A stretch of DNA of 64,000 bases from positions 22,392 to 86,391 of the forward strand of contig CAYPFO010000008.1 of assembly GCA_964410065.1 (NCBI GenBank), read 5' to 3'. The position numbers were made by a program, and so were the translations under genes. The notes below the pieces were generated by a model. It had not been told where the DNA came from, ran no database searches, and saw only the letters and a list, made by a program, of their open reading frames with translations. Origin of the DNA: Serpens sp964410065 (lineage in GTDB: Bacteria; Pseudomonadota; Gammaproteobacteria; Pseudomonadales; Pseudomonadaceae). Positions 16,900 to 27,781 of this stretch are shown here, one piece after another (position 1 is the first letter of the stretch; each line of letters begins with the position of its first letter).

Positions 16900-18675
16900 T
16901 TATTCGGCCTTGGGTTGCTCGCGCAGGCGAATGTGCAATTCGCGTAGCGCCTTGTTGTCTACCTCGCCCGGCGCCTGGGTCATGACACAGGCCGCGCTCT
17001 GAGTTTTCGGGAAGGCAATGACTTCGCGAATCGAATCCGCGCCGGTCATCAGCATCACCAGGCGGTCCAGACCAAAGGCCAGGCCACCGTGCGGCGGCGC
17101 GCCGAACTTCAGGGCATCGAGCAGGAAGCCGAACTTCTCCTGCTGCTCTTCAGCGCTGATGCCCAGTACACGGAAGACGGTTTCCTGCATCTTCCTGTCA
17201 TGAATACGGATCGAGCCGCCACCCAGCTCGGTACCGTTGAGCACCATGTCGTAGGCGCGCGACAGGGCGGCGGCCGGGTTGGCCTCCAGTTCGGCCGGGC
17301 TGCACTTGGGCGCGGTGAAGGGGTGGTGCATGGCGGTCAGGCTGCCGTCGTCGTTCTCTTCGAACATCGGGAAATCAACGACCCACAGCGGTGCCCATTC
17401 GCAAGTCAGCAGGCTCAAGTCATGACCCAGCTTGATGCGCAGCGCACCCAGCGCTTCGGACACGACCTTGGCCTTGTCGGCACCGAAGAACACGATATCG
17501 CCGTCCACCGCACCGACGCGATCGAGGATCACGTTGATGTTGTCCAGCGGGATGTTCTTGACGATCGGCGACTGCAGGCCTTCCACACCGGCGGCGCGGT
17601 CGTTGACCTTGATGTAGGCCAGACCCTTGGCACCGTAGATGCCGACGAACTTGGTGTAGTCGTCAATCTGCTTGCGCGGCATGCTCGCGCCGCCCGGGAC
17701 GCGCAGGGCGGTGACGCGGCACTTGGGATCGTTGGCCGGGCCGGCGAACACCTTGAATTCGACGTCCTTGAGCTGGTCTTCGACGTCGACCAGTTCCATC
17801 GGGTTACGCAGGTCCGGCTTGTCGGAACCGAAGCGGCGCATGGCTTCAGCCAACGTCATGTGCGGCAGCTCGCCGAATTCGACGTCGAGCACTTCCTTGA
17901 ACAGCTGACGCACCATCTTCTCGGTAATGCCCATGATGTCCGCTTCATCGAGGAAGCTGGTCTCAATGTCGATCTGAGTGAACTCAGGCTGACGGTCGGC
18001 ACGCAGGTCTTCGTCGCGGAAGCATTTGGCGATCTGGTAGTAACGGTCGAAACCGGCAACCATCAGCAACTGTTTGAACAGCTGCGGCGACTGCGGCAGG
18101 GCGAAGAAGCTGCCGGCATGGGTGCGGCTCGGCACCAGATAGTCGCGAGCGCCTTCCGGAGTGGCGCGGGTGAGGATCGGCGTTTCGACGTCCAGGAAGC
18201 CGTTTTCATCCAGGTAGCGGCGAATGCTGCTGGTAATGCGCGAGCGCAGCTTGAGCTTCTCGGCCATTTCCGGGCGACGCAGGTCGATAAAGCGATACCG
18301 CAGACGGGTTTCCTCGCCGACGTCGCTGTATTCATTCAGCGGGAACGGCGGGGTCTCGGCTTCGTTGAGCACTTCCAGCTCATAACCCAGCACTTCGATT
18401 GCGCCGGAGGCCATGTTCGGGTTGCGCGCGCCTTCCGGGCGCAGGCGCACCTTGCCGGTGATCTTCACCACATATTCGCTGCGCACCCGGTCGGCCTTGG
18501 CGAAGGTTTCCGCGCGATCCGGATCGAATACCACCTGAGCCAGACCTTCACGGTCGCGGATATCGAGAAAAATCACCCCGCCGTGATCGCGGCGACGATG
18601 AACCCAACCGCAAAGAGTGATTTCCTGGCCGTCGAGGCCCTCGTTCAACTGGCCGCAATAGTGGCTGCGCATCAT
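16900..18675 (-). CDS. aspS: Aspartyl-tRNA synthetase (bacterial, AspRS)
   Basis: A class II synthetase of 591 residues. It has an N-terminal OB-fold anticodon domain (CGWVHRRRDHGGVIFLDIRDREG), the catalytic core with motif 2 (CFRDEDLRADRQPEFTQID), the bacterial GAD insertion (about 290-420) and motif 3 (GLAFGLDRLVML). In pseudomonads this enzyme is usually non-discriminating and charges tRNA-Asn as well; that is family knowledge, not visible here. Either of two consecutive ATG codons may be used. Confidence 0.97.
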   Translation of the reverse strand: MMRSHYCGQLNEGLDGQEITLCGWVHRRRDHGGVIFLDIRDREGLAQVVFDPDRAETFAKADRVRSEYVVKITGKVRLRPEGARNPNMASGAIEVLGYELEVLNEAETPPFPLNEYSDVGEETRLRYRFIDLRRPEMAEKLKLRSRITSSIRRYLDENGFLDVETPILTRATPEGARDYLVPSRTHAGSFFALPQSPQLFKQLLMVAGFDRYYQIAKCFRDEDLRADRQPEFTQIDIETSFLDEADIMGITEKMVRQLFKEVLDVEFGELPHMTLAEAMRRFGSDKPDLRNPMELVDVEDQLKDVEFKVFAGPANDPKCRVTALRVPGGASMPRKQIDDYTKFVGIYGAKGLAYIKVNDRAAGVEGLQSPIVKNIPLDNINVILDRVGAVDGDIVFFGADKAKVVSEALGALRIKLGHDLSLLTCEWAPLWVVDFPMFEENDDGSLTAMHHPFTAPKCSPAELEANPAAALSRAYDMVLNGTELGGGSIRIHDRKMQETVFRVLGISAEEQQEKFGFLLDALKFGAPPHGGLAFGLDRLVMLMTGADSIREVIAFPKTQSAACVMTQAPGEVDNKALRELHIRLREQPKAE

Positions 18676-18914
18676 GGTGTTTTTCGCTTCTCTTGAGTCT
18701 GGATTCGTCTTGGCCGACCACGCGTACCCGGACGACTCGCGTACGCTCGGGCAAAGGTGGCAAAGCGCGAGATTATATAGGGTTAATCGACATCGCGCAG
18801 CCGACGGCGACGCACGCCCCCGGCTTCATCCACATCGGTTATCCCCCATCGGGCACCACGGGGCACACCGGCACTCTATGGTAGGCAGCATTCCCATTCA
18901 CAGGAGGAGCCATC

Positions 18915-19385
18915 ATGGACATCAACATCGGAATTTCCGAACAAGACCGTTCAGCCATCGCCGAAGGCCTGTCTCGCTTGCTCGCCGACACCTACACGCT
19001 TTACCTGAAAACCCATAATTTTCACTGGAACGTCACCGGGCCGATGTTCAACACCCTGCACCTGATGTTCGAGACGCAATACACCGAGCTTGCCCTGGCG
19101 GTGGATGCCATTGCCGAACGCATCCGTGCCCTGGGCTTCCCAGCGCCGGGCACCTATGCAGCCTATGCACGCCTGTCCTCGATCAAGGAAGATGAGGGCA
19201 TTCCGTCCGCCGAAGACATGATCAAACTTCTGGTCCAGGGCCAAGAAGCGGTGGTGCGCACCGCGCGAGGGATTTTCCCCTTGCTGGAAAAGGTTAGCGA
19301 CGAACCCACCGCCGACCTGCTGACCCAGCGCATGCAGGTGCATGAAAAAACCGCCTGGATGTTGCGCAGCCTGCTGGCCGCTTGA
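18915..19385 (+). CDS. dps: Dps-family ferritin-like DNA-protection protein
   Basis: A 156-residue protein forming a 12-subunit shell that oxidises and stores iron and can protect DNA. The ferroxidase motif KTHNFHWNVTGPMFNTLHLMFETQYTE (start near residue 32; ligands His, Asp/Glu) is intact. AGGAGG precedes the ATG by seven bases. It diverges from aspS across about 240 bases and has the same neighbours as in P. aeruginosa. Confidence 0.95.
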   Translation: MDINIGISEQDRSAIAEGLSRLLADTYTLYLKTHNFHWNVTGPMFNTLHLMFETQYTELALAVDAIAERIRALGFPAPGTYAAYARLSSIKEDEGIPSAEDMIKLLVQGQEAVVRTARGIFPLLEKVSDEPTADLLTQRMQVHEKTAWMLRSLLAA

Positions 19386-19393
19386 CCGAGAGC

Positions 19394-19416
19394 CGGGAGG
19401 CCAGCGTGGCCTCCCG
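19394..19416 (+). terminator. Hairpin after dps
   Basis: A perfect 10-bp stem (CGGGAGGCCA with TGGCCTCCCG) with a 3-base loop starts 9 bases after the dps stop. No T-run follows. Confidence 0.6.
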
Positions 19417-19669
19417 ACTACCGTGTCCCTGGCAGACTCAGCGCCTGGCGAACCCATTCCAGACCACTCACCCGCCACAACTTGAACCATTTCCCTTTCG
19501 TTTTCGCATCGATTTGAGAGAGTCCGCGCTTTGCGGTTAAATACGCCTGTGCACCGCGCAACAGGATTTGCGATGCATAGGCTAGTCAGACACGACCTCT
19601 CCATATCCTTATCAGAGTGCTGCTGCTGGCTGGCTCTTTCTCTTGCCTTTACCAAAATGAGTTCATCCC

Positions 19670-20281
19670 ATGCTGAGAATCCTTCATTTGCTAACGGGCC
19701 TAGCCGCCCTGCTGCTGTCCTTTACTCCAAGCCTGCGCAGTGAGGCTTTGCCCTATCTCCTTCAAACCGATGCATTACTTCTGCTCCTGTTCGGCCTGCT
19801 TAACCTGCTACTGGGCTCGTTTGTGATCTACAGGGAGAGTGAAAAACACCCCGCCCTGCAAGTCGTGGTCTCGGCGCTGCTGATCCTGAGCGTCGTTTGC
19901 CAGGCCGTGGTGGTGCTCGCCCCGCTCGACTTCCTGGCCGGCCAACCCGCTGTTGCCGCAGGCCTGTTGCTTGCCACCCTCGGCGTGCTGTTGAACGTGG
20001 TGATCCATTGGCCGCAATCGCACACTCGCCCTGCACAAGGCTTCGCCAGTTCGGAACTGGGCAACCGCGAAACCGGCACGGTCAAGTGGTTCAATACGTC
20101 CAAGGGTTTCGGGTTCATTTCCCGCGACTCGGGCGACGATATCTTCGTGCACTTCCGAGCCATCCGCGGCGAGGGCCATAGGGTCCTGATCGAAGGCCAG
20201 CGCGTGGAGTTCTCCGTAATGCAACGCGACAAAGGCCTGCAGGCCGAAGACGTGATTGCCGCCTCGCCCAGCCGGCGCTGA
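19670..20281 (+). CDS. Membrane protein fused to a C-terminal cold-shock domain
   Basis: A 203-residue protein with two parts. Residues 1-120 hold three to four hydrophobic helices with an acidic/basic break at about 55-60. Residues about 133-200 are a complete cold-shock domain with GTVKWFNTSKGFGFI (RNP1) and DDIFVHFRAI (RNP2), so the nucleic-acid-binding face is intact. The orthologous position in P. aeruginosa (next to dps) also holds a cold-shock protein. A membrane-tethered RNA or ssDNA binder is inferred; its target is unknown. Confidence 0.85.
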   Translation: MLRILHLLTGLAALLLSFTPSLRSEALPYLLQTDALLLLLFGLLNLLLGSFVIYRESEKHPALQVVVSALLILSVVCQAVVVLAPLDFLAGQPAVAAGLLLATLGVLLNVVIHWPQSHTRPAQGFASSELGNRETGTVKWFNTSKGFGFISRDSGDDIFVHFRAIRGEGHRVLIEGQRVEFSVMQRDKGLQAEDVIAASPSRR

Positions 20282-20307
20282 TCGTCACACGTACTCCTTG
20301 GTAACGA

Positions 20308-20346
20308 AAAACGCCACGTCTGCCTAAGCAACGTGGCGTTTTTTTT
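20308..20346 (+). terminator. Strong terminator after the cold-shock gene
   Basis: A 10-bp stem (AACGCCACGT with ACGTGGCGTT) and 11-base loop lead into eight Ts. It ends the 19670-20281 transcript. Confidence 0.9.
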
Positions 20347-20747
20347 GGCTCCAACCTGCACGGACGCGAGCCCTTCATGACTAGCGGCTGGGGAAAAAGC
20401 CGCAAAACTCTGGCAAAACCATTAAAATCGCCCGCGCTCCAGCTCCGTCGCCGCACCACCCTGCCTCGACTGCTGCTTGAACGCCCGAGCCAGGGCCTTC
20501 GGAGCCGGTAATCGCCGCCTACTCAGACGATGCCATCCGCTCTGCGGAACTACTGTATTTAGAAGCCCGTTCAGGCTCCAGTATGACAAACGCCGCTCCC
20601 GGCCTTTTCCTACCGACCCCGAACTCAGTCAAAGCCTGCGCCAACGCCATTTTCCGAGCGGCAGGTTTTTCGTACCGAATCCCGGCTTCACATGCATCTG
20701 CCCCGCTTGGCCTTCAAGCCATTCGCAAAACCAGGAATTCATCCATC
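20347..20747 (+). other. Intergenic region before sstT
   Basis: No supported gene. An open frame continues upstream from sstT but lacks a ribosome site and shows no protein signature. The region must contain the sstT promoter; I could not place it by eye. Confidence 0.4.
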
Positions 20748-21977
20748 ATGTTTCAACGTCCGCTCTTGCATCTGATTACACGGACCAGTCTGGTTGCCCA
20801 GATCACCGCCGGTCTGGTTGCAGGCATCCTGCTTGCTCTGCTGCTTCCCCAGGCCGCTGACAACGTCAGCATCCTGGGCGAATTGTTCGTCACCGCGCTA
20901 AAGGCTGTGGCTCCGGTGCTGGTGTTTTTCCTGGTTACCTCGGCCATCGCTAACCAGAAACAGGGACAACCGACCCATATCCGCCCGATTCTGGTGCTCT
21001 ACGCCATCGGTACCCTGTGCGCCGCTGTTGTCGCGGTGGTTGCCAGCAGCCTATGGCCCTCCACCCTGCCGCTGACCGACACCGTCACTGGCGTCACCCC
21101 GCCCAGCGGCATTGGCGAGGTGCTTAATACCCTGCTTTTCAGCGCAGTGAGCAACCCAGTCAAGACATTGCTGGAGGCCAATTACATCGGCATCCTGGCC
21201 TGGGCTATCGGCATGGGCCTGGCCATCCGCAACGGCAGCGAAACCACGCGCACGGTGTTCAGCGACCTGTCCAAGGGCGTCATGCTGATCGTCAAGATCG
21301 TCATCCATTTCGCCCCGCTGGGCGTCTTCGGTCTGGTGGCCACCACCTTGGCCGATTCGGGTATTCAGGCGCTGTACAGCTACGGCCACCTGCTGTTGGT
21401 CCTGATCGGCAGCCTGCTGTTCGTTGCCCTGGTGATCAATCCGGCCATCGTATTCTGGAAGATTCGCCAAAACCCCTACCCGCTGGTGTTCATGGTGTTG
21501 CGCGAGAGCGGCGTCACTGCCTTCTTCACCCGCAGCTCGTCGGCCAACGTGCCGGTCAACCTGCAGATCTGCGAGCGTTTGGGCCTGCATGAAGACACCT
21601 ACTCGGTGGCCATTCCGCTGGGTTCCACCATCAACATGGCTGGCGCCGCCGTAACCATTAGCGTGCTGAGCCTGGCTGCGGCGCATACCGTGGGTATCCA
21701 GGTGGACTTCTTCACCGCCCTTCTGCTGTGCGTCGTGGCTTCGGTCAGCGCCTGCGGCGCTTCGGGGGTGGCCGGTGGCTCGCTGCTGCTGATCCCGCTG
21801 GCGTGCAGCCTGTTCGGCATTCCCAACGAAATCGCCATGCAAGTGGTTGCCATCGGCTTCGTCATTGGCATTCTGCAGGACTCCACGGAAACCGCCTTGA
21901 ACTCCTCCACGGACGTGCTGTTCACTGCAGCGGCTTGCATCGCCGCAGAACGCAAACTCGCCGAACAAGAAGCCTGA
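20748..21977 (+). CDS. sstT: Sodium:serine/threonine symporter SstT
   Basis: A 409-residue member of the dicarboxylate/amino-acid:cation symporter family that imports serine and threonine with sodium. It opens LITRTSLVAQITAGLVAGILLAL and keeps the family core TRSSSANVPVNLQICERLGL, with GSTINMAGAA in the transport site and QDSTETALNSSTDVLFTAA near the end. About eight membrane helices and two re-entrant hairpins are expected. ATG 20748 has AGGA upstream and matches the usual start. It is an insertion relative to the P. aeruginosa order. Confidence 0.95.
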   Translation: MFQRPLLHLITRTSLVAQITAGLVAGILLALLLPQAADNVSILGELFVTALKAVAPVLVFFLVTSAIANQKQGQPTHIRPILVLYAIGTLCAAVVAVVASSLWPSTLPLTDTVTGVTPPSGIGEVLNTLLFSAVSNPVKTLLEANYIGILAWAIGMGLAIRNGSETTRTVFSDLSKGVMLIVKIVIHFAPLGVFGLVATTLADSGIQALYSYGHLLLVLIGSLLFVALVINPAIVFWKIRQNPYPLVFMVLRESGVTAFFTRSSSANVPVNLQICERLGLHEDTYSVAIPLGSTINMAGAAVTISVLSLAAAHTVGIQVDFFTALLLCVVASVSACGASGVAGGSLLLIPLACSLFGIPNEIAMQVVAIGFVIGILQDSTETALNSSTDVLFTAAACIAAERKLAEQEA

Positions 21978-22027
21978 GCCACTCGCGGCCTGCATGGTTA
22001 ACCCGGCAGGCCGCGACTGCCCCCGCC

Positions 22028-22879
22028 ATGAAGCCCAGCACCCTGCATCTGCCCGCCGGCCCCTGGACGACGGTACTTGATTGTCTGTGTGCGCATTTTC
22101 CGGCCATTTCCCGTGAAACCTGGCTCGAGCGCTTTGCCCGCGGCCGCGTGCTGGATGAGCAACATCACGCTATCAGCGCCAAGCACCCCTACCGCGAAGG
22201 GCTGCGCATTCGATACTTTCGCGAAGTGATCAACGAAGTGCGGATTCCTTTCGAGGAAACCGTGCTGTTTCAAGACGACCACCTGCTGGTGATCGACAAG
22301 CCGCACTTCCTCCCGGTCATCCCAGCCGGTGCCTATGTGCGCGAGACGCTGCTCAACCGTCTGATCGAGCGCTTCGACAATCCTGATCTGGCGCCTTTGC
22401 ACCGACTCGACCGGCTTACCGCGGGCCTGGTGCTGTTTTCCTGCAACCCGCTCAGCCGCACCCGTTACCAGGAGCTGTTTCGCCAGCAACGCATCGCCAA
22501 GCGGTACCTGGCTCTGGCGCCCGCTCTGGCGCACCTGGAATTTCCCCTGGTGCGCCAGACTCGCCTGGAGCCCGGCACGCCCTTTTTCCGCATGCAAGAA
22601 GTAGCCGGCACACCCAATAGCGAGACGCGCATCGAGGTTGATGCAGAACTCGACAATTGTTGGCGCTATGCCCTGTATCCGGTTAGCGGCCGCAAACATC
22701 AGCTGCGCCTGCACATGGCGGGCCTGGGCGCCGCCATTTGTCATGACCCGCTGTACCCCAATCTGAGTGATACCACTGACGATTATCAGCGGCCGCTCAA
22801 GCTCCTGGCCCAGGGGTTGAGTTTTCAGGACCCGCTGGATGGCCGGCTACGCGAGTTCAGCAGCGCCTTGAGCCTGTAG
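22028..22879 (+). CDS. RluA-family RNA pseudouridine synthase
   Basis: A 283-residue enzyme that isomerises uridine to pseudouridine in RNA. The catalytic motif is HRLDRLTAGLVLFS, with the essential Asp at about residue 122, and the later family blocks RYLALAP and PVSGRKHQLRLHMAGLG are present. There is no clear N-terminal S4 domain, as in the short TruC/RluA-like branch. The target (tRNA or rRNA position) cannot be told from sequence. It begins 50 bases after sstT, possibly in one transcript. Confidence 0.9.
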   Translation: MKPSTLHLPAGPWTTVLDCLCAHFPAISRETWLERFARGRVLDEQHHAISAKHPYREGLRIRYFREVINEVRIPFEETVLFQDDHLLVIDKPHFLPVIPAGAYVRETLLNRLIERFDNPDLAPLHRLDRLTAGLVLFSCNPLSRTRYQELFRQQRIAKRYLALAPALAHLEFPLVRQTRLEPGTPFFRMQEVAGTPNSETRIEVDAELDNCWRYALYPVSGRKHQLRLHMAGLGAAICHDPLYPNLSDTTDDYQRPLKLLAQGLSFQDPLDGRLREFSSALSL

Positions 22880-22912
22880 CATCGTTGCTGCAGGCGTCCA
22901 ACAGGGGAAGCC

Positions 22913-23119
22913 TTAATAATGCGGTGGCGGCACATCATCCTGATCAATGCCGAATTGGCCCTGCAGCTCTTCCTGGCGCCGTGACAGCGCCATCACCTGC
23001 ACCTGCAGACGCTCAAGAACCCGCTGCTGCTGAACCAGTTCGTCGTTCAAGCTCTGAATAGTGTCGTCCTGAAACGCCAGGCGTGTTTCCAGATCGGCAA
23101 TACGCGCTTCCAGACTCAT
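22913..23119 (-). CDS. slyX: SlyX family protein
   Basis: A 68-residue coiled-coil protein of unknown biochemical role. The heptad pattern runs through RIADLETRLAFQDDTIQSLN and RVLERLQVQVMALSRRQEEL, and the end DDVPPPHY is characteristic of SlyX. It overlaps the end of the HIT gene by four bases (ATGA), so the two are co-translated. Confidence 0.9.
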   Translation of the reverse strand: MSLEARIADLETRLAFQDDTIQSLNDELVQQQRVLERLQVQVMALSRRQEELQGQFGIDQDDVPPPHY

Positions 23120-23547
23120 GCGCTCACCTCGGCAAAACGGAAGTCGTCAGGCAAGACCAGCTTCAATTTGTCGCGAATGGCCTGAATGTCTTCAGCTGTG
23201 TAAGGGCGAGCCGGATGCTGACCCCACACCGGCGCTGGCCAAGCCGAGTCGCCCTTGCGACGCACGATCACGTGCATATGCAGCTGGCTGACCATATTGC
23301 CCAGGGTGGCCACGTTCATCTTGTCGGCGGCAAAGGTGTCTTTAAGTATCTCCGCCAGCGAGGTGGTTTCCGCCCACAACTGCAGCTGATCGTCTGCGTC
23401 CAACTGGAACAGCTCACTGACATCCTCGCGGCGCGGCACCAGGATAAACCAGGGGTACTGCGCGTCATTCATCAACAACAGGCTGCAGAGCGAGAAATCT
23501 CCTAGCAGCACCGTGTCCCGTTGCAGTTGCTCGGCCAAGGCAAACAT
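23116..23547 (-). CDS. HIT-domain nucleotide-binding protein
   Basis: A 143-residue histidine-triad protein. The core is SQLHMHVIVRRKGDSAWP; the first position of the usual HxHxH triad is Gln, while the two following His are kept, including the expected nucleophile. It belongs to the branch found beside slyX in pseudomonads. Likely a nucleotide hydrolase or transferase; substrate unknown. Confidence 0.88.
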   Translation of the reverse strand: MFALAEQLQRDTVLLGDFSLCSLLLMNDAQYPWFILVPRREDVSELFQLDADDQLQLWAETTSLAEILKDTFAADKMNVATLGNMVSQLHMHVIVRRKGDSAWPAPVWGQHPARPYTAEDIQAIRDKLKLVLPDDFRFAEVSA

Positions 23548-24032
23548 CGCTTATCTCCTGTAGTGATGCCTTTCCCTTGGGGTCAGGCGATGCCACGCAG
23601 AATACCCGCTCCCCTCTGGATTTTCATCGGTTCGATCACCCAGTCATGCAGCCGACAACCGCACCGCGCGGAGGATGCTCCTGTGAAACCGGTTTAGCTT
23701 TTCAATAAATGCTTAGTAGTTTTGACTTGTTCATATTTATTGCTATGAGTGAAAGCAATGGATATCTATCTGACTTGATATCAAAGTGCTTCTAAGTTCC
23801 AAAAAAATGATATCAAAAAAGAATCATACACGATGGCCAAAGAGTGGCACTCATTAACTCTTCAAAAGAAAGGATCGGAAACAATTGCATTCGACATCAC
23901 ATTCACAACGGATAAATGTGACTACTGTTTTTATTCGCTATAAATAACCAGTACCGAAGCGGCAAACAAAAACACAGCTAAAAAGCCACCCGTTTCTCAG
24001 GCGGCGTTGAATACAACCAAAGGAGCAGTCAC
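23548..24032. other. AT-rich intergenic region upstream of the OprD porin
   Basis: Clearly richer in A+T than its surroundings, with no supported gene. It contains TTGATATCAA (a 10-base perfect palindrome near 23775) and a second TGATATCAAA near 23810. These could be operator half-sites for the porin promoter, but nothing identifies the regulator. Confidence 0.45.
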
Positions 24033-25325
24033 ATGCACGTGATGAAGTGGAGTGTAATCGCCTTGGCCGTGGCCGCAGGCACCTCGCAGCTGGCCTTGGC
24101 CAGCGCCCAGTCCGACTCCCAGGGCTTTGTCGAAGACAGCAGCCTGAACATTCTCAACCGTAACCTGTACTTCTTTCGCGATTTCCGCAACGACCCAGCT
24201 CGTGATGATGACCCGCAGGAATGGGGCCATGGCGTCATTGCCACTTTCGAATCGGGTTTCACCCAGGGGCCGGTCGGGTTTGGCGTGGATGCCTTTGGCT
24301 TGCTGGGCCTGAAACTGGACAGCGGCCGTGGCCGCACAGGCAGCGGCCTGTTTCCTACCGGCAGCGATGGCCGCTCTCAGGATGATTATTCCGAGGCGGG
24401 GGGCGCTCTCAAGGTCCGCGCTTCCAGTACGACGTTGAAATATGGCGAGCAATTCGTGGGCCTACCGGTATTTGCCACCGACGACAGCCGTCTGTTGCCG
24501 GAAACCGCCACAGGCTTCCTGCTGACCAGCAGCGAACTTGCCGGGCTGGAATTGAATGCCGGTCACTTCACTGCTTTGAATGCCCAAGCGCAGACTGGCG
24601 AAGACAGCCTGGGCCTGAAACGCGCCGATTTTGTGGGTGGCACTTACACCTTTAGCGATGTTCTGAGCGCCACGCTGTACTACTCCGACCTGAAAGACAC
24701 GTTTCAGAAATGGTATGGCAACTTGAACTACACCATGGGCCTCGCTGAAGAACAGTCGTTGGCTTTCGACTTCAACATCTACCAAACCGACTACGAAGCT
24801 GAATACACCGGAACTGGCAGCGATGAAGACAACACCATCTGGAGCCTGTCCGCCGCCTATACGCTGAATGCGCACACGTTCATGCTGGCTTATCAGAAAT
24901 CCATAGGTGGCTATCGTTCAGTGGACTCAGACGGAGACCCTTACACCATTGGCTATGATTACGGCATAGACGGTGGCGGCGCAGTCTTCCTCGCCAACTC
25001 GGTACAGCGTTCCGACTTTAACTCTTATGACGAAAAATCCTGGCAGGCTCGTTACGATCTGGACATGGCTGCCTTTGGCGTTCCGGGCCTGAGTTTCATG
25101 GCCCGCTACGTCCATGGTAGCGATGCCAAGACGGCCACCACCGACAACGGCAAGGAATGGGAGCGTGATATCCAGGTGAGGTATGTGTTCCAGGACGGCC
25201 CGGCCAAGGACCTGAACCTGCGTATCCGGCAAGCCACCTACCGCAGCAGCGACGGTGTCTACTACGGCTCGCCGAGCATTGACGAGATCCGCCTGATCGC
25301 CGAGTACCCGCTGAGCATTCTGTAA
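24033..25325 (+). CDS. OprD-family outer membrane porin
   Basis: A 430-residue substrate-specific porin for small carboxylates or basic amino acids and peptides. A signal peptide (about 1-24, ending ALA) precedes family motifs NILNRNLYFFRDFRND, GHGVIATFESGFTQGPVGFG and DAFGLLGLKLDSG, with the alternating strands of an 18-strand barrel and the end EIRLIAEYPLSIL. In P. aeruginosa oprD itself lies between the HIT gene and proS, as here, but specificity cannot be assigned from the sequence. GGAG precedes the ATG. Confidence 0.93.
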   Translation: MHVMKWSVIALAVAAGTSQLALASAQSDSQGFVEDSSLNILNRNLYFFRDFRNDPARDDDPQEWGHGVIATFESGFTQGPVGFGVDAFGLLGLKLDSGRGRTGSGLFPTGSDGRSQDDYSEAGGALKVRASSTTLKYGEQFVGLPVFATDDSRLLPETATGFLLTSSELAGLELNAGHFTALNAQAQTGEDSLGLKRADFVGGTYTFSDVLSATLYYSDLKDTFQKWYGNLNYTMGLAEEQSLAFDFNIYQTDYEAEYTGTGSDEDNTIWSLSAAYTLNAHTFMLAYQKSIGGYRSVDSDGDPYTIGYDYGIDGGGAVFLANSVQRSDFNSYDEKSWQARYDLDMAAFGVPGLSFMARYVHGSDAKTATTDNGKEWERDIQVRYVFQDGPAKDLNLRIRQATYRSSDGVYYGSPSIDEIRLIAEYPLSIL

Positions 25326-25344
25326 CCCCCACTCGCGCTCCTAC

Positions 25345-25380
25345 ATGAAGAAGCCCGGCATCAGCCGGGCTTCTTCATTT
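25345..25380 (+). terminator. Terminator after the OprD porin
   Basis: A perfect stem of about 13 bp (GAAGAAGCCCGGC against GCCGGGCTTCTTC) with a 4-base loop, then ATTTC. Works in both directions by symmetry. Confidence 0.8.
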
Positions 25381-25473
25381 CTTGTACCGGCAGCGCAGGC
25401 TTTGCCGACCGATATGAAATCGGCCCCACAAAGACAGCCGCGCCACAGGGTTTGCGCAGACAGGAGCCACGCC

Positions 25474-25890
25474 TCACAATGGCAAGGCGTAGGTTCCGGT
25501 GACATGAGCCACCAACACGTCTTCATTGCCAGCCGAATGCAACGATACCTCACACACGGCCTGGCGTTTGCTCAAACGCAGGATGCGCGCCTCGGCCAGC
25601 AGGTCCACCGGCGCTGGAGGGGCCAGAAAGTTGATATTCAGGTTACTGGTCACCGCCATCTCCACCCGTCCCAAGGCACCGAGCACCACCGCATACATGG
25701 CGGCATCGGCCAGGGCCATGAGCGTCGGCCCGGACAGCGTACCGCCAGGACGCACCAGGCGCGGCTGAAACGGCACCCGCGCCACTGCACACTCCGCAGT
25801 CAGACGCTCGATACGCAAATCGATATCCTCGGCCATCGGCACCCCCCCACGAATCAAGTCCTGCACCTGCTCGGCAGTCAACACCGTCAT
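25474..25890 (-). CDS. PaaI-type hotdog thioesterase
   Basis: A 138-residue hotdog-fold protein with RPGGTLSGPTLMALADAAMY (the Asp and neighbouring residues expected at the active site) and NLNINFLAPPAPVDLLAEA, typical of the PaaI/YdiI thioesterase superfamily. GGAGG sits seven bases before ATG 25890; the in-frame GTG at 25896 is too close to it. It diverges from proS. Acyl-CoA substrate unknown. Confidence 0.87.
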   Translation of the reverse strand: MTVLTAEQVQDLIRGGVPMAEDIDLRIERLTAECAVARVPFQPRLVRPGGTLSGPTLMALADAAMYAVVLGALGRVEMAVTSNLNINFLAPPAPVDLLAEARILRLSKRQAVCEVSLHSAGNEDVLVAHVTGTYALPL

Positions 25891-25986
25891 CTTCACCCCT
25901 CCGGCTCTGTCGCCTGTACGGCACTATACTGGCGCCGTACAATGCCCAGCTCACTCTCGCACTCGCAACGGACAAAACGGCCAAAC

Positions 25987-27702
<1,716 letters not shown>

Positions 27703-27716
27703 TCACGCCTTATGGA

Positions 27717-27751
27717 GCAAGCCTGCATGTCGTCAGGACATGCAGGCTTGC
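27717..27751 (+). terminator. Perfect 15-bp hairpin after proS
   Basis: GCAAGCCTGCATGTC and GACATGCAGGCTTGC pair without mismatch around a 5-base loop, 15 bases after the proS stop. It is followed by C rather than T residues, so it may stabilise or process the mRNA as well as terminate. Confidence 0.65.
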
Positions 27752-27781
27752 CCCCATCAACTCCCAACGACGCGCATTTCG

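Noticed and set aside
23770..23822. TTGATATCAA motifs as ANR boxes for the OprD porin
   Set aside because: They lack the four-base spacer of the ANR consensus, so they cannot be counted as ANR sites.
25345..25986. Upstream extension of proS to 785 codons
   Set aside because: The added part covers the porin terminator and the antisense of the thioesterase gene; ProS proteins start at MRTSQYLLSTLKE and are about 571 residues long.
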